Below are positions 10,233 to 20,484 of a stretch of 64,000 nt of DNA, piece after piece; within the stretch, counting starts at the first letter, position 1, and every line of letters starts with the position of its first letter. The stretch is from Rhodococcoides kyotonense (GTDB lineage Bacteria; Actinomycetota; Actinomycetes; Mycobacteriales; Mycobacteriaceae), in assembly GCF_001645385.1 (NCBI RefSeq), contig NZ_LVHI01000007.1, positions 60,868 through 124,867 of the forward strand, given 5' to 3'. The position numbers and the translations under genes were made by a program. The notes beneath the pieces are model-generated. The model worked only from the letters and a program-made list of their open reading frames with translations. It was not told where the DNA came from and made no database searches.

Positions 10233-11033
10233 CTAGCGCGCCCGCCTTTTCGCCAGATTTCGCTCGTACACCAGACGCAGACCTTCGAGCGTCAGATCGG
10301 GCTCGTGATGCTTGATCGACGTGCTCTCGTCCATGATCAGCGGCGCACTGTCGCCGGTGCCGATGACCGCGACGTCCTTGCCTGCGAACTCGGGCAGCTC
10401 GCGCCTGACGCGTCCGACGAGTCCGTCCACGAGACCCGCGAAGCCGAACACGGCCCCGGACTGCATGCACTCGACCGTGTTCTTGCCGACGACCGAGCGT
10501 GGACGAATCAACTCGACCTCACGAAGCGCCGCGGACCTCGACGACATTGCGGCCGTTGATATTTCGAGCCCGGGTGCGATCGCGCCACCGAGGAACTCTC
10601 CCTTGGCCGACACGACGTCGACACACGTCGTCGTACCGAAATCGACGACGATGCACGCACTTCCGTACAGATCGTATGCCGCGAGGGTGTTCACGATCCG
10701 GTCCGCACCCACCTCTTTCGGATTGTCGACGAGCAGAGGAACCCCCGTGCGTACGCCGGGCTCGACCACGACGTGCGGCACGTGCTTCCAGTACCGGGCC
10801 AGCATCGTGCGCATCTCGCGCAGCACCGACGGGACCGTCGACAGCGCCGATACACCGGTGATCCGATCGACGTCGTCGCCGAGAAGCCCACGCAGCATCA
10901 GAGCCAGCTCGTCCGCGGTGACGCGGGGGTCGGTACGCATCCGCCAGTCGCGCAACAACTTCGAGTGATCTCCACTGCCGGTGAAAAGTCCGAGCGTGGT
11001 CGAAGTGTTGCGCACGTCGATCGCGAGAAGCAC
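10233..11033 (-). CDS. coaX: Type III pantothenate kinase CoaX
   Basis: A 266-residue ASKHA-fold kinase that phosphorylates pantothenate in the first step of CoA synthesis. The N-terminal phosphate loop reads '[15 protein letters not shown]' (DxxNT), and the second motif is '[12 protein letters not shown]' near residue 125 with 'GGAIAPGL' shortly after. Both match the CoaX family, and so does the length. It is the third gene of a panC-panD-coaX run, 2 nt after panD, so all three are probably one transcript making pantothenate and committing it to CoA. Confidence 0.96.
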   Translation of the reverse strand: MLLAIDVRNTSTTLGLFTGSGDHSKLLRDWRMRTDPRVTADELALMLRGLLGDDVDRITGVSALSTVPSVLREMRTMLARYWKHVPHVVVEPGVRTGVPLLVDNPKEVGADRIVNTLAAYDLYGSACIVVDFGTTTCVDVVSAKGEFLGGAIAPGLEISTAAMSSRSAALREVELIRPRSVVGKNTVECMQSGAVFGFAGLVDGLVGRVRRELPEFAGKDVAVIGTGDSAPLIMDESTSIKHHEPDLTLEGLRLVYERNLAKRRAR

Positions 11034-11035
11034 GG

Positions 11036-11467
11036 CTACACCGCGACGGAATCGGCGCGCAACGAGCGCGGGTCGATCAGGCCCGAACCCTCCGGCGCGT
11101 GCGCCGGGTCAGCACCGAGCACGACGGGCGCGTTCTTCTCGTCGACGAACACCACGCGCGGGGCGTAGTTCGCTACCTCCTGCTCGTTCATCACACCGTA
11201 GGCGATCAGAATGACGAGGTCACCGGGGTTGACGAGATGCGCTGCGGCACCGTTGATTCCGATGACGCCACTGCCGCGCTCACCGGTGATGACGTACGTT
11301 TCGAGGCGTGCGCCGTTGTCGATGTCGACGATCGTCACCTGCTCGCCCTCGAGCAGGTCGGCGGCCTCCATCAGGTCCTTGTCGACCGTCACCGAACCCA
11401 CATAGTGCAGGTCCGCGTGCGTCACGGTGGCGCGGTGGATCTTCGATTTCATCATCGTGCGAAACAT
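11036..11467 (-). CDS. panD: Aspartate 1-decarboxylase proenzyme PanD
   Basis: A 143-residue pyruvoyl-dependent enzyme converting L-aspartate to beta-alanine for pantothenate. The self-cleavage site Gly24-Ser25 is visible in '[13 protein letters not shown]'; Ser25 becomes the pyruvoyl group. '[18 protein letters not shown]' is the conserved core. The N-terminal start used is the ATG before 'FRTMMKSK'; the second or third Met would give the more usual length. It lies between panC (11 nt) and coaX (2 nt). Confidence 0.96.
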   Translation of the reverse strand: MFRTMMKSKIHRATVTHADLHYVGSVTVDKDLMEAADLLEGEQVTIVDIDNGARLETYVITGERGSGVIGINGAAAHLVNPGDLVILIAYGVMNEQEVANYAPRVVFVDEKNAPVVLGADPAHAPEGSGLIDPRSLRADSVAV

Positions 11468-11478
11468 GGTCGTTCCCT

Positions 11479-12363
11479 TCAGTTCTCGAGGAAGCCGGTG
11501 CCGACGGCGACCCCGACGTTGTCGATCAGCCGCGTCGTGCCGACCTTGGCTGCGACGAGCAGCCGGCCGTCGCCGCGTTCGGGCGCGGGACCGAGATCCA
11601 CACCCCGAAGTTCCAGATAGTCCACTTTGACCTCGGGCGTGCTGTCGAGCACGCTCCGTGCGGTCGCCAGAATCGCCTCGGCGCCACCTGCTGCCGCGTG
11701 AGCACCGGCGACGAGAGCCGCGGACAGCACCATCGCCGCCTCACGTTGGACGGGATCGAGGTATCGGTTACGCGACGACAGCGCGAGCCCGTCCTGCTCG
11801 CGAACCGTCGGAACGCCGAAGATCTTGACGTCGAAGTTCAAGTCCCGCACCATCTGCCGGATCAGAGTCAGCTGCTGATAGTCCTTCTCACCGAAGTACG
11901 CCGCATGCGGCGTCGCTATCTGCAGCAACTTCGCGACGACCGTCAGCATTCCGGCGAAGTGAGTGGGACGCGACACTCCTTCGAGTTCGCTCCCGAGCGG
12001 ACCCGGATGGATCGTCGTGCGCGGGCCTGCCGGGTACATGTCGGACGCCGACGGCGCGAACACGAGCTCGACGCCTTCCTCACGCAGAAGTTCGACGTCG
12101 GCATCGAGCGTACGCGGATACGCGTCGAGGTCCTCGCCTGCACCGAACTGCAGCGGATTGACGAAGATCGACACGATGACGACCGCACCGGTACGCCGCG
12201 CCTGACGCACGAGATGGATGTGCCCGGCGTGCAGCGCACCCATCGTCGGCACCAGCGCGACGGTCTTGCCCACGGCGCGAAGGGCTTTCGACACCGAGGT
12301 GACGACGGCCGGATCGTGGTGGACTGTCAGCTCCCCCGCCTTGTAGCTGCCTGCCAGGGTCAT
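11479..12363 (-). CDS. panC: Pantothenate synthetase PanC
   Basis: A 294-residue nucleotidyltransferase-fold ligase that joins pantoate and beta-alanine using ATP. '[15 protein letters not shown]' carries the HxGH motif, and '[16 protein letters not shown]' and 'ALSSRNRYL' (KMSKS-like) are also present. The start ATG overlaps the stop of the upstream DUF2520 gene (ATGA at 12360-12363). In several actinobacteria that neighbour has been suspected of a ketopantoate-reductase-like role; that is context only. Confidence 0.96.
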   Translation of the reverse strand: MTLAGSYKAGELTVHHDPAVVTSVSKALRAVGKTVALVPTMGALHAGHIHLVRQARRTGAVVIVSIFVNPLQFGAGEDLDAYPRTLDADVELLREEGVELVFAPSASDMYPAGPRTTIHPGPLGSELEGVSRPTHFAGMLTVVAKLLQIATPHAAYFGEKDYQQLTLIRQMVRDLNFDVKIFGVPTVREQDGLALSSRNRYLDPVQREAAMVLSAALVAGAHAAAGGAEAILATARSVLDSTPEVKVDYLELRGVDLGPAPERGDGRLLVAAKVGTTRLIDNVGVAVGTGFLEN

Positions 12364-13277
12364 CGTTCACCTTCCAGAAATTCGACGAGCTCGGGGTTCG
12401 AGCCGATCTTCGTTGCCGCACGCAGTGCGAGGGCTCGGTACTCGGCCGCGATGCCTGGATCGATTTTCGCCAGCGTCGCCAGGTGCGCTTCGACGGCTAC
12501 GAGGTCGCCGCGGGCGACAGGCCCGGTCAACGCCGAGCGACCGCGTCGCAACGCATTCTCGAGAGCGGCAGTGACGAGAGGTGCGAGGACTCGGACCGGA
12601 GTGTTCGGGTCCGTGTCGATACCAGGGAATCCAGGGCCGTCGAGTGCGACGCCGAGTGCGTCGATCGCGTCGGCGATGACCGTGACGAGGTGGTTGGACC
12701 CATGCGCGAGAGCTGCGTGATAGAGCACCCGATTCTCTTCGGCGACGTGAACCGGCTCGCCGCCGAGCTCGAGGACGAGCGCTTGCGCCACCGCGTAACC
12801 GATCTCGTCGGCGGCGGTGATACCGAAACACGCGGTCGACAGACGGTCCGTGTCCTCGGCCTCACCCGTGAACGTCATCGCGGGGTGGATCGCCAGCGGA
12901 ATCGCGCCGAGTGCCGTCAGCGGCGCGAGCACCGAGATGCCGTTGGCACCCGACGTGTGTACGACGAGTTTTCCCGGGGCCACTGCGCCCGTCGACGCCA
13001 AGCCGGAGGCGATGGATCCGAGCTCCGTGTCGGGAACAGCGAGAACGAGAAGCTCTGCGCGACGCGCGACCTCGTCGACCGGCAGAATCTCGGTGTCGGG
13101 CAGTCGGGTCGTCGCCCGCTGCACCGAATCCGCGGATACCGCGGAACACGCCACGACGACGTGGCCGACGCGCTCGAGCGCCTCGCCGACCGCAGTGCCC
13201 ACGCGGCCCGCGGAAACGATTCCCACGGTGAGGCGTGCAGGTGCGATGTCGGCGGTGAACTCCGATGAGGTCACCAA
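12360..13277 (-). CDS. Rossmann-fold DUF2520 protein
   Basis: A 305-residue NAD(P)-binding protein corresponding to M. tuberculosis Rv3603c. The N-terminal dinucleotide motif is '[17 protein letters not shown]' near residue 18, and the C-terminal half is the helical DUF2520 domain ('[18 protein letters not shown]', '[15 protein letters not shown]'). This arrangement resembles ketopantoate reductase and pyrroline-5-carboxylate reductase. It is coupled to panC by a 4-nt overlap. With no panE recognised in the window, a role in the same pathway is attractive but unproven. Confidence 0.85.
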   Translation of the reverse strand: MVTSSEFTADIAPARLTVGIVSAGRVGTAVGEALERVGHVVVACSAVSADSVQRATTRLPDTEILPVDEVARRAELLVLAVPDTELGSIASGLASTGAVAPGKLVVHTSGANGISVLAPLTALGAIPLAIHPAMTFTGEAEDTDRLSTACFGITAADEIGYAVAQALVLELGGEPVHVAEENRVLYHAALAHGSNHLVTVIADAIDALGVALDGPGFPGIDTDPNTPVRVLAPLVTAALENALRRGRSALTGPVARGDLVAVEAHLATLAKIDPGIAAEYRALALRAATKIGSNPELVEFLEGER

Positions 13278-13369
13278 AGATCCCTTCGTTCGTTCCAGTC
13301 CCGCTCGGCGGGTACCAGACGTCCTTCAGGAAGGATAGCGGCATCGTGCACCGCCCGACCACGGGCCGA

Positions 13370-13391
13370 GCCCGTGATCTATTTCACGGGC
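13370..13391 (-). terminator. Hairpin after the DUF6779 gene
   Basis: GCCCGTGA (13370-13377) and TCACGGGC (13384-13391) form an 8-bp stem with a 6-nt loop, 7 nt after the stop at 13398. A competing stem CACGGGC/GCCCGTG overlaps it. No long T-run follows. Confidence 0.5.
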
Positions 13392-13397
13392 TGCGTA

Positions 13398-14561
13398 TCA
13401 GTCCGCGCGACGACGGTGCCGACGCGCCTGAGGCTCGGACCCGCCCGATTGCAGGCCCGCCATGATCTCGGCGACGGACCGGCCGTTCGAATGAGCTCCG
13501 TCGGCGTCGACCTCCGGCTCCGCGCGACGACGCCGACGCGGTGAGACCGGGGGCAGCCCGTCGTCGTACGTCGGCGCAGGCTCGGGAGCAGGCGCCGGCG
13601 CAGGGTCCGGCGACGCCTCCGCTGCCGCCTCACCGCCGGCGTACGCGGGTTCGGGCTGTGGCTGTGGTTCGGGCTGCGGCTCCGGCTCGCGCTCGGGTTC
13701 CGGCTTGCGATCGAGCTCGGGCTCGGGTTCCGGGAGAGAGGGTGGGCCCGCGGGCGAGCCGACCGGCTCGTTGACGAGGGGCGCGATGGGTGCGCGCGGT
13801 GGCATCGGAACACGACGTCCGCTGCCGGGGATACGGACATCCGTCGCACGCTCGGACCGTCGACGCGTAGGGGCGGCCGTGGAATAGCCCGTCGATCCGG
13901 GGTCTTCGCTGCCGATGGGGACGTCGGGGTACAGCACGGACGTCTCGGCCGTGACGGGCTCGTCGAGCGGGTTTCCCAGCCCGGCGACAGGCGCACTCTC
14001 GGCGTCCGACGTGCTGGCCTGCGGCTGCGAACCGCCGCCCGGGACGTAAAGGCCCGACGCCGCAGCCTGGTAGTTCTCGTAGCTGCGACCGCCGAGTTCC
14101 TGCATCCGTGTCGCCTCGGCGCGCAGCGCCACACGTTCGGTGGGCAGGTTTCCGTCGAACAACAGCTGCAGGTTCTCGCGGAGATGCGCGAGTTCCGCGC
14201 GCAGGGCTGCGACCTCGGTGGTTTCGAGCTGCACCTCGCTGCGCACCCGGGCCTCGACGCCCAGCTCGTACTCACGTCGGGCGGAGATCTCGCGTGCGAG
14301 CTGCAGTTCGTACACCGTCTGCAGATCCTTGGCCTTGGCCTGATCGGCCACTGCGTCGCGTCGATACTTGGTCATCGCGAAGGCGCCGACGATCGCGGCC
14401 CACAGCGCCGAGACCAGGCCGACGCGCAGCCATTGAATGTTCTCGCTGAACAGCAGCAGCGCACTGGCTGCGATGCCGAACACCACCAGGGCGGCGATGA
14501 ACAGCTGGCTCGCACTGCGCCGCGGACGGCGGGTCGCTTTCGCGCGAGTCGGTTCGGTCAT
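13398..14561 (-). CDS. DUF6779-type membrane protein with Pro/Glu-rich tail
   Basis: A 387-residue protein at the position of M. tuberculosis Rv3604c. Two membrane segments lie near residues 18-65, followed by a charged helical, probably coiled-coil stretch (about 70-150). The tail is disordered, with a run of about 40 residues made almost only of Glu, Pro, Gln and Lys (around residues 270-310), and ends in basic 'ARRHRRRAD'. Function unknown. It sits 101 nt downstream of the DUF3180 gene. The low-complexity tail is probably cytoplasmic. Confidence 0.75.
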   Translation of the reverse strand: MTEPTRAKATRRPRRSASQLFIAALVVFGIAASALLLFSENIQWLRVGLVSALWAAIVGAFAMTKYRRDAVADQAKAKDLQTVYELQLAREISARREYELGVEARVRSEVQLETTEVAALRAELAHLRENLQLLFDGNLPTERVALRAEATRMQELGGRSYENYQAAASGLYVPGGGSQPQASTSDAESAPVAGLGNPLDEPVTAETSVLYPDVPIGSEDPGSTGYSTAAPTRRRSERATDVRIPGSGRRVPMPPRAPIAPLVNEPVGSPAGPPSLPEPEPELDRKPEPEREPEPQPEPQPQPEPAYAGGEAAAEASPDPAPAPAPEPAPTYDDGLPPVSPRRRRRAEPEVDADGAHSNGRSVAEIMAGLQSGGSEPQARRHRRRAD

Positions 14562-14662
14562 GGCAACCAGGGTAGCCGGGAAATCGGACTACACGAGACA
14601 AGCTGAAACGTCGATCTGATTCGATTCACAAGACCGTCGTGTTCACACGGTACGAGCGAGGC

Positions 14663-15130
14663 TCACGGCGTGGGCTCGTCGGGCGAGTCGTCCGGCGTGC
14701 GGCAGCAGTGTTCGAGCCACAGCGCAGCGCCGACGAGCGCTGCACCCGCGACGAGTCCGACGATTGCACCCGCTCGGTCGGAGGCGGCCGCACGCACGGT
14801 CGACACCATCGGCATCACGTGCAGCAGGAATCCGATCCATACGCCGGTCGCAGCAGCGCCGACCAGTGCGGAAGCCTTGGCCAGAGCCAAGGCTCGCGCT
14901 GCGGTGATCGGGTGAATCTGACGCGGGCCCGCGCCGATCTGACGCCGGTCGACTCTGGATCGGATCACGAACGCGAGGATCGTCTCGACCAACGCGACGG
15001 GATAGAGCGACGCGCCTGCGTAGACCGGGATGGGCGGCAACGATCCGTAGAACGTGCGCACCAGCAACCACGTGGCGACGGCCGCGATGACGGCAAGACC
15101 GATCAGATCCCAGACACGAGTCGGTTTCAC
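14663..15130 (-). CDS. DUF3180 membrane protein
   Basis: A 155-residue protein with four hydrophobic segments in two pairs, corresponding to Rv3605c in the mycobacterial folate locus. '[21 protein letters not shown]' (shortened: starts [11 protein letters not shown]) is the usual N terminus. Function unknown. Its start overlaps the folK stop (ATGA at 15127-15130), so it is translated as part of the folE-folP-folB-folK operon. Confidence 0.85.
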   Translation of the reverse strand: MKPTRVWDLIGLAVIAAVATWLLVRTFYGSLPPIPVYAGASLYPVALVETILAFVIRSRVDRRQIGAGPRQIHPITAARALALAKASALVGAAATGVWIGFLLHVMPMVSTVRAAASDRAGAIVGLVAGAALVGAALWLEHCCRTPDDSPDEPTP

Positions 15131-15642
15131 GCGGACTCCGGTGTGTCGAGCGTCATGTCGGTTCGACGCACGCCCGCTCGCTCGTCAGCGCCGAGGGCAG
15201 CGAGCCACTCGGTGACAGGGCGAGCCGTGCCGTCGACCTCGAGCGTCGCAGCCGGGTCGACGTCGAGCCACGGGACGAGAACGAACGCCCGCTCGTGCGC
15301 ACGAGGGTGCGGCAGAAGCAGTTCGGGATCGTCGCTGCTCACGTGGTCGCACACGACGATGTCGACGTCCAGGCTGCGTGGCCCCCATCGCTGCACGCGG
15401 ACACGATCGGCAGCCGTTTCGCATGCACGGGCGAAGTCGAGCCACTCCCACGGCCCGCGAGCGGCATCGTCGACGATCAGAATCGCGTTGAGAAAATCCT
15501 GCTGCTCGACGCCTCCCCACGGCTCCGACGAGTAGACGGCCGACGCGGACACGAGCCGATCACCGAGCGCGTCGACGACCGATCGAAGATGCGCGAGCGA
15601 ATCTCCGACGTTGCTGCCGATCGACAGCACGGCACGCGTCAC
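15127..15642 (-). CDS. folK: 2-amino-4-hydroxy-6-hydroxymethyldihydropteridine diphosphokinase FolK
   Basis: A 171-residue HPPK transferring pyrophosphate from ATP to 6-hydroxymethyl-dihydropterin. Diagnostic motifs are '[13 protein letters not shown]' at the N terminus, '[12 protein letters not shown]' near residue 93 and '[16 protein letters not shown]' near residue 110. Overlaps folB by 4 nt. Product passes to FolP encoded two genes upstream. Confidence 0.96.
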   Translation of the reverse strand: MTRAVLSIGSNVGDSLAHLRSVVDALGDRLVSASAVYSSEPWGGVEQQDFLNAILIVDDAARGPWEWLDFARACETAADRVRVQRWGPRSLDVDIVVCDHVSSDDPELLLPHPRAHERAFVLVPWLDVDPAATLEVDGTARPVTEWLAALGADERAGVRRTDMTLDTPESA

Positions 15643-16001
15643 GACCTGCTCCGGTAGGCGACGACCGCGACGTCGCCGAACGTCAGCGGAATCGGCGCCG
15701 ACGGTTTGTGCAGGGTGACCTCGACCGCGTCGACTCGCTCATCGGCCATGACGCCGTCGGCGATCTCGGCGGCAACCGTCTCGATGAGATCCCGGGGTGG
15801 GCCTGCCACGATCTTCGCGGCGGCCTCGGCCAGTTCGCCGTAGTGCATCGTCCGCGTCAGATCGTCCGTGGCCGCAGCCGGACGCAGGTCTATCCACACG
15901 ATGATGTCGACGACGAAATCCTGGCCGTCACGCTTCTCGAAATCGAAGACCCCGTGGTGTCCGCGGACGACGAGTCCACGCAACTCGATCCGGTCGCTCA
16001 T
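15639..16001 (-). CDS. folB: Dihydroneopterin aldolase FolB
   Basis: A 120-residue tunnelling-fold enzyme that cleaves dihydroneopterin to hydroxymethyl-dihydropterin and glycolaldehyde. It starts with '[10 protein letters not shown]' followed by '[16 protein letters not shown]', with the family's conserved region '[12 protein letters not shown]' around residue 72 and '[10 protein letters not shown]' near residue 100. The start at 16001 was preferred because it overlaps the folP stop (ATGA, 15998-16001) and gives the standard length. Confidence 0.95.
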   Translation of the reverse strand: MSDRIELRGLVVRGHHGVFDFEKRDGQDFVVDIIVWIDLRPAAATDDLTRTMHYGELAEAAAKIVAGPPRDLIETVAAEIADGVMADERVDAVEVTLHKPSAPIPLTFGDVAVVAYRSRS

Positions 16002-16831
16002 GCGCCTCCTGACTGCCATGCTGCTACGACCGCTACCGCGTCGAGCGAGGAGATGGCGTCGTGCACCCGGACGCCCCACGCGCCGCCCGCGACAGCGAGG
16101 GCCGACACGACGGCCGTGGCGACTTCGCGGCCTGCCGGGGGGCGCGGTGTGCCGTCGTCGGCGGCGAGCAACGATCCGAGAAAGCGCTTGCGCGACGCAC
16201 CGATGAGCACCGGCATCCCCAGCTCGACGAACGTCGGCAGCGCATGCAGCAACTGCCAGTTGTGACGCGCGTTCTTCGCGAACCCGAGGCCGGGATCGAG
16301 GATGATGTTCGACGCGTCGACGCCTGCTGCGAGCGCGAGATCGACCTGTTCGAGCAATTCGCGTCGGACGTCGGCGACGATGTCGTCGTAGTGCTCGACG
16401 CCCCCGGCGTGCACGTAGGCCGTCGCCGGTCGCCAGTGCATCAGAATCCACGGCACGCCTGCGTCGGCGACGACGTTGGCCATGTCCGGGTCCGCGCGTC
16501 CACCCGAGACGTCGTTGACGATCGACACTCCTGCCTCGATCGCGGCCGCGGCGACCGACGCCCGCATCGTGTCCACGCTGGTCGTGACTCCGTGCTGGGC
16601 CAGAGCAGCGATGACCGGAGCGACGCGGTCCGCCTCCACCTCGGGTGCGACGCGTGCAGCGCCGGGACGAGTCGATTCGCCGCCGACATCGACGATGCCG
16701 ACGCCGCAGTCGCGCAGTTCGAGACCGTGCGCGACAGCCGCGTCGAGGTCGAGATACCGGCCACCGTCGGAGAACGAGTCGGCGGTGACGTTGAGAACAC
16801 CCATCACGACGGGTGCGGCGGGCACGCTCAT
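15998..16831 (-). CDS. folP: Dihydropteroate synthase FolP
   Basis: A 277-residue TIM-barrel enzyme condensing p-aminobenzoate with hydroxymethyl-dihydropterin pyrophosphate; target of sulfonamides. Signature 1 is '[14 protein letters not shown]' (residues ~11-24), then '[11 protein letters not shown]', '[16 protein letters not shown]' near residue 185 and 'GASRKRFLG' near residue 220. All substrate loops are present, so this is the active FolP1 type. The start ATG at 16831 overlaps the folE stop. Confidence 0.96.
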   Translation of the reverse strand: MSVPAAPVVMGVLNVTADSFSDGGRYLDLDAAVAHGLELRDCGVGIVDVGGESTRPGAARVAPEVEADRVAPVIAALAQHGVTTSVDTMRASVAAAAIEAGVSIVNDVSGGRADPDMANVVADAGVPWILMHWRPATAYVHAGGVEHYDDIVADVRRELLEQVDLALAAGVDASNIILDPGLGFAKNARHNWQLLHALPTFVELGMPVLIGASRKRFLGSLLAADDGTPRPPAGREVATAVVSALAVAGGAWGVRVHDAISSLDAVAVVAAWQSGGA

Positions 16832-17478
16832 TTGCGAAGAATGAGATCCAACGCCTCGGCCCTGGACGCGGCACTGGATTGCAACAGACCGCGCACGGCC
16901 GACGTCGTCGTGCTGGCACCGGGTTTGCGGATGCCGCGCATCGCCATGCACAGATGCTCGGCCTCGATGACGACGATGGCGCCGCGCGGATCGAGCTTGC
17001 GCATGACCGCGTCGGCGATCTGGCTGGTCAGGCGCTCCTGCACCTGCGGGCGCTTGGCATACAGGTCGACGACGCGTGCCAGCTTGGACAGGCCGGTGAC
17101 CTTGCCTGCCTTGCCCGGGATGTATCCGACGTGGGCGACGCCGTGGAAGGACACCAGGTGGTGCTCGCACGTCGAGAACATCGGAATGTCGCGCACCAGC
17201 ACCAATTCCTGGTGGCCCTCGTCGAACGTGGTGTTCAGCACGGAGTCGGGATCGGTGTAGAGCCCACCGAAGATCTCCTTGTACGCCCGCGCGACGCGTG
17301 CCGGGGTGTCGACGAGTCCGGGACGATCCGGATCCTCGCCGACAGCGATCAGCAGCTCGCGCACCGCCGCCTCCGCCCGGGGCTGATCGAACGTCTGCCC
17401 CGTCTCGACCGCGACGAGCTCGCCGACGCCGTTGATCGCGGCCGCGCCGTCGTCGCCGGCATGCCTGACTGACACCAA
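16828..17478 (-). CDS. folE: GTP cyclohydrolase I FolE
   Basis: A 216-residue homodecameric enzyme converting GTP to dihydroneopterin triphosphate, the first folate step. Zinc and catalytic residues lie in '[18 protein letters not shown]' (Cys and two His, near residue 103-106), with the second zinc Cys in '[14 protein letters not shown]' near residue 174. The start is TTG with GGAGG 7 nt upstream; the next codon is GTG and could also serve. Eighty nt separate it from ftsH, which precedes it on the same strand as in mycobacteria. Confidence 0.96.
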   Translation of the reverse strand: MVSVRHAGDDGAAAINGVGELVAVETGQTFDQPRAEAAVRELLIAVGEDPDRPGLVDTPARVARAYKEIFGGLYTDPDSVLNTTFDEGHQELVLVRDIPMFSTCEHHLVSFHGVAHVGYIPGKAGKVTGLSKLARVVDLYAKRPQVQERLTSQIADAVMRKLDPRGAIVVIEAEHLCMAMRGIRKPGASTTTSAVRGLLQSSAASRAEALDLILRK

Positions 17479-17558
17479 GATCGCACCTCCGTTGGCGGGG
17501 TTCGGATGCCCCGAGGATTCTTCGTCAGCCTAGCGTCCGGGCATAAGCGCAGAACGAG

Positions 17559-20237
17559 CTAGTGCTGCCCGTTCGGCCCTTCCCAGCGCTGAGTGCGTGG
17601 GCCACCGTCCTCGTCACGGCCGGGCTCGTTGCCGTCCGGGCGAGGTTCCGGGTTCGACGGGAGACCGCCGAGCGGATCCCAGTGCTGGGTCGGCGGGCTG
17701 TCGTGGCCCTCACCCTGGCTCGTGTCACCGTTGTGGCCGCGGTTGTCGGACCCCTGATGACCCGGCCCCTGATGACCGGGTGTCCGGTATTCGGGCGCCT
17801 GATACTCAGGCGCTTGGTAATCGGGAGCCTGATACTCGGGAGCCTGGTACTCGGGTGCCCGATACTCCGGGGGCTGGTACTGCGGCGGACGGTAGTGCGG
17901 CGACTGATACGCAGGCTCGGTCGGCCCCGAATTCGGCCCGGTCGGCTCGCGCGGAGGCCAGCCCGGTGCCGACCACCCTGCGGGAGCACCGTAGTCGGGC
18001 CGCGAACCCTGCGGCCGCGGTTCGGGAGCCCGGTAACCGCCGCCGTTGTTGCCGCCGCCGTTGTTGCCGCCGCCGTTGCCCTGGCTGTGGGCAGGCCCAC
18101 CGTTGTACGGGCTCACGCCCTGGGGATGCGTCCCGTGCGACCCGTTGACCGGCGCACCGTTGGTGTACCCACCGTTCGTGTAACCGCCGTTGCGTCCGCC
18201 CGCCTGGGCGTCCTGCCCCTTGCTCAGCTGCGGCGAACCGGCGTACTGCGGTTGCGGGAACGGTTGCGGCGGAACGACTTTCGGTGCGATCGGCTGCGGC
18301 GGCCACGGCTCGCCACGTTCGAGGGCCAGCTCCCGCGGCGTCTTCACCGGCGGCTTGTCCGAAGGGATCCGCTCACCGAAGTCGTTGAAGGTGGTGATCC
18401 GCGGACGCTTGGTGACACTGGTGAAGATCTTCTCCAGGTCCTTGCGCGTCAGGGTTTCGCGTTCGAGGAGTTCGGTAGCCAACGTGTCGAGCACGTCGCG
18501 GTACTCGTTGAGGATTGCCCACGCCTCGGTGTGTGCAGCCTCGATGAGCTTGCGCACTTCCTCGTCGATCTCGCGGGCGACCTCGTGCGAGAAGTCGGAC
18601 TGCACGCCCATCGAGCGGCCGAGGAACGGATCGCCCTGCTCCTGGCCGTAGCGGACGGCGCCGAGCTTGCTGCTCATGCCGTACTCGGTGACCATCGCGC
18701 GCGCGATCTTGGTGGCCTGGTCGATATCCGACGACGCACCCGTCGTCGGCTCGTGGAACACCAGTTCCTCGGCGGCGCGGCCGCCCATCGCCATGACGAG
18801 GCGAGCGATCATCTCGGACCTGGTCATCAGGCCCTTGTCGTCCTCGGGGACCGTCATCGCATGTCCGCCGGTGCGGCCACGGGCAAGGATGGTCACCTTG
18901 TAGACGGGCTCGATGTCCGGCATCGCCCACGCGGCGAGCGTGTGACCGCCCTCGTGGTACGCGGTGATCTTCTTCTCGTGCTCGCTGATGATGCGGCTCT
19001 TGCGACGCGGGCCGCCGACGACGCGGTCGACCGACTCCTCGAGCGACGCCTCGGTGATGACCGTGCCGTTCTCGCGAGCGGTGAGCAGAGCTGCCTCGTT
19101 GATGACGTTGGCCAGGTCCGCGCCGGACATTCCGACGGTGCGCTTGGCGAGCCCCTCGAGGTCGGCGTCCTGCGCAACAGGCTTGCCCGCGGCATGCACC
19201 GCGAGGATCGCGCGACGGCCGGCGAGGTCGGGGGCACCGACCGGAATCTGACGGTCGAAGCGGCCGGGACGCAGCAGCGCGGGGTCGAGGATGTCGGGAC
19301 GGTTGGTGGCGGCGATCAGGATGACGCCGGTGCGCTCACCGAAGCCGTCCATCTCGACGAGCAACTGGTTGAGCGTCTGCTCCCGCTCGTCGTGGCCACC
19401 GCCCATGCCTGCACCACGCTGGCGTCCGACGGCGTCGATCTCGTCGACGAAGATGATGCACGGGCTGTTCTGCTTGGCCTGCTCGAACAGGTCGCGAACG
19501 CGAGACGCACCGACACCGACGAACATCTCGACGAAGTCCGAGCCGGAAATGGTGAAGAACGGAACGCCTGCCTCACCTGCGACTGCGCGGGCGAGCAGCG
19601 TCTTACCGGTTCCGGGAGGTCCGTACAGCAGGACTCCGCGGGGAATCTTGGCGCCGAGCGACTGGTAGCGGGCGGGATTCTGCAGGAAGTCCTTGATCTC
19701 GTACAGCTCTTCGACGGCCTCGTCGGCACCCGCGACGTCCTGGAACGTCGTCTTGGGCATGTCCTTGCTGAGCTGCTTGGCCTTCGATTTGCCGAAGCCC
19801 ATGACGCCACCGCGTCCACCGCCCTGCATACGGCTCATCACGAAGACGAAGAGTCCGAGCAGGACGATCATCGGGAGGAGGAAGAGCAGCAGCGACGAGA
19901 ACCAGCTGTCCTGCGAGACGACGGTGTTGAAGCTCTGCAGACCGTCCTGGTTGACCTTGTCGAAGATGGTCTGCGACGCCGATTCCGGGTACTTCGCGAG
20001 GATCTGTGTCTCGCCCTCGGTAGCGTCGTTTCCGTTCTTCAGATCGAGACGGATCTGCTGCTCACGGTCGTCGATCTGCGCGGTGTCGACGTTGCCCGAA
20101 TCGAGCTGCGCTATCGCCACCGACGTGTCGACGGTCTTCCAGCCACGCGTGTCGTTTCCGAAGTAGCTGAAGGCGTAGATCACCAGCAGGATGCCGAAAA
20201 CGATGGCCAAGTTGCGTATAACTGTCTTCCGATTCAT
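17559..20237 (-). CDS. ftsH: ATP-dependent zinc metalloprotease FtsH with long repetitive tail
   Basis: An 892-residue membrane AAA+ protease. Two N-terminal TM segments (about 8-26 and 113-133) flank a periplasmic domain. The AAA+ core has Walker A 'GPPGTGKT' near 205, Walker B '[11 protein letters not shown]' near 257 and the SRH '[20 protein letters not shown]' region near 310. The zinc site is 'HEGGH' near 430. The catalytic part ends near residue 640. The last ~250 residues are low complexity, rich in Gly/Asn/Gln/Pro, with about ten imperfect copies of a 5-residue unit such as (Q/R)APEY or QPPEY near residues 785-835. Most FtsH proteins are 100 residues or more shorter. The tail is probably cytoplasmic and disordered. 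Confidence 0.96.
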   Translation of the reverse strand: MNRKTVIRNLAIVFGILLVIYAFSYFGNDTRGWKTVDTSVAIAQLDSGNVDTAQIDDREQQIRLDLKNGNDATEGETQILAKYPESASQTIFDKVNQDGLQSFNTVVSQDSWFSSLLLFLLPMIVLLGLFVFVMSRMQGGGRGGVMGFGKSKAKQLSKDMPKTTFQDVAGADEAVEELYEIKDFLQNPARYQSLGAKIPRGVLLYGPPGTGKTLLARAVAGEAGVPFFTISGSDFVEMFVGVGASRVRDLFEQAKQNSPCIIFVDEIDAVGRQRGAGMGGGHDEREQTLNQLLVEMDGFGERTGVILIAATNRPDILDPALLRPGRFDRQIPVGAPDLAGRRAILAVHAAGKPVAQDADLEGLAKRTVGMSGADLANVINEAALLTARENGTVITEASLEESVDRVVGGPRRKSRIISEHEKKITAYHEGGHTLAAWAMPDIEPVYKVTILARGRTGGHAMTVPEDDKGLMTRSEMIARLVMAMGGRAAEELVFHEPTTGASSDIDQATKIARAMVTEYGMSSKLGAVRYGQEQGDPFLGRSMGVQSDFSHEVAREIDEEVRKLIEAAHTEAWAILNEYRDVLDTLATELLERETLTRKDLEKIFTSVTKRPRITTFNDFGERIPSDKPPVKTPRELALERGEPWPPQPIAPKVVPPQPFPQPQYAGSPQLSKGQDAQAGGRNGGYTNGGYTNGAPVNGSHGTHPQGVSPYNGGPAHSQGNGGGNNGGGNNGGGYRAPEPRPQGSRPDYGAPAGWSAPGWPPREPTGPNSGPTEPAYQSPHYRPPQYQPPEYRAPEYQAPEYQAPDYQAPEYQAPEYRTPGHQGPGHQGSDNRGHNGDTSQGEGHDSPPTQHWDPLGGLPSNPEPRPDGNEPGRDEDGGPRTQRWEGPNGQH

Positions 20238-20484
20238 ACAGCTTCAGCCGAGACGGCCTCGTCCTTTCCAGTCTGCTCCGATGAGCGGCGTCCGGCCGCT
20301 ACCGGATGCTCAAGGCTACCGCGTACTTCCGACACGGGCCCGAGGTGCATCAGGTGCCCAGTGCTGGGCCGATACGTCTCGAACCGCCCGACGACGCAGC
20401 GCGCTTCTGCGTTGTACAACGTTCCCCCTACCCCTGAGGTTCCCCGACCCCCGACGGCGTCTCGTTCAAACGGCACGATAGACC

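Noticed and set aside
13661..13745. Repeat array suggesting a mobile or CRISPR element
   Set aside because: It is the coding sequence of the Pro/Glu repeat tail of the DUF6779 protein.
20238..20484. Small gene between ftsH and the kinase
   Set aside because: An 80-codon frame exists on the minus strand but lacks conserved features; the region is better read as divergent promoters.
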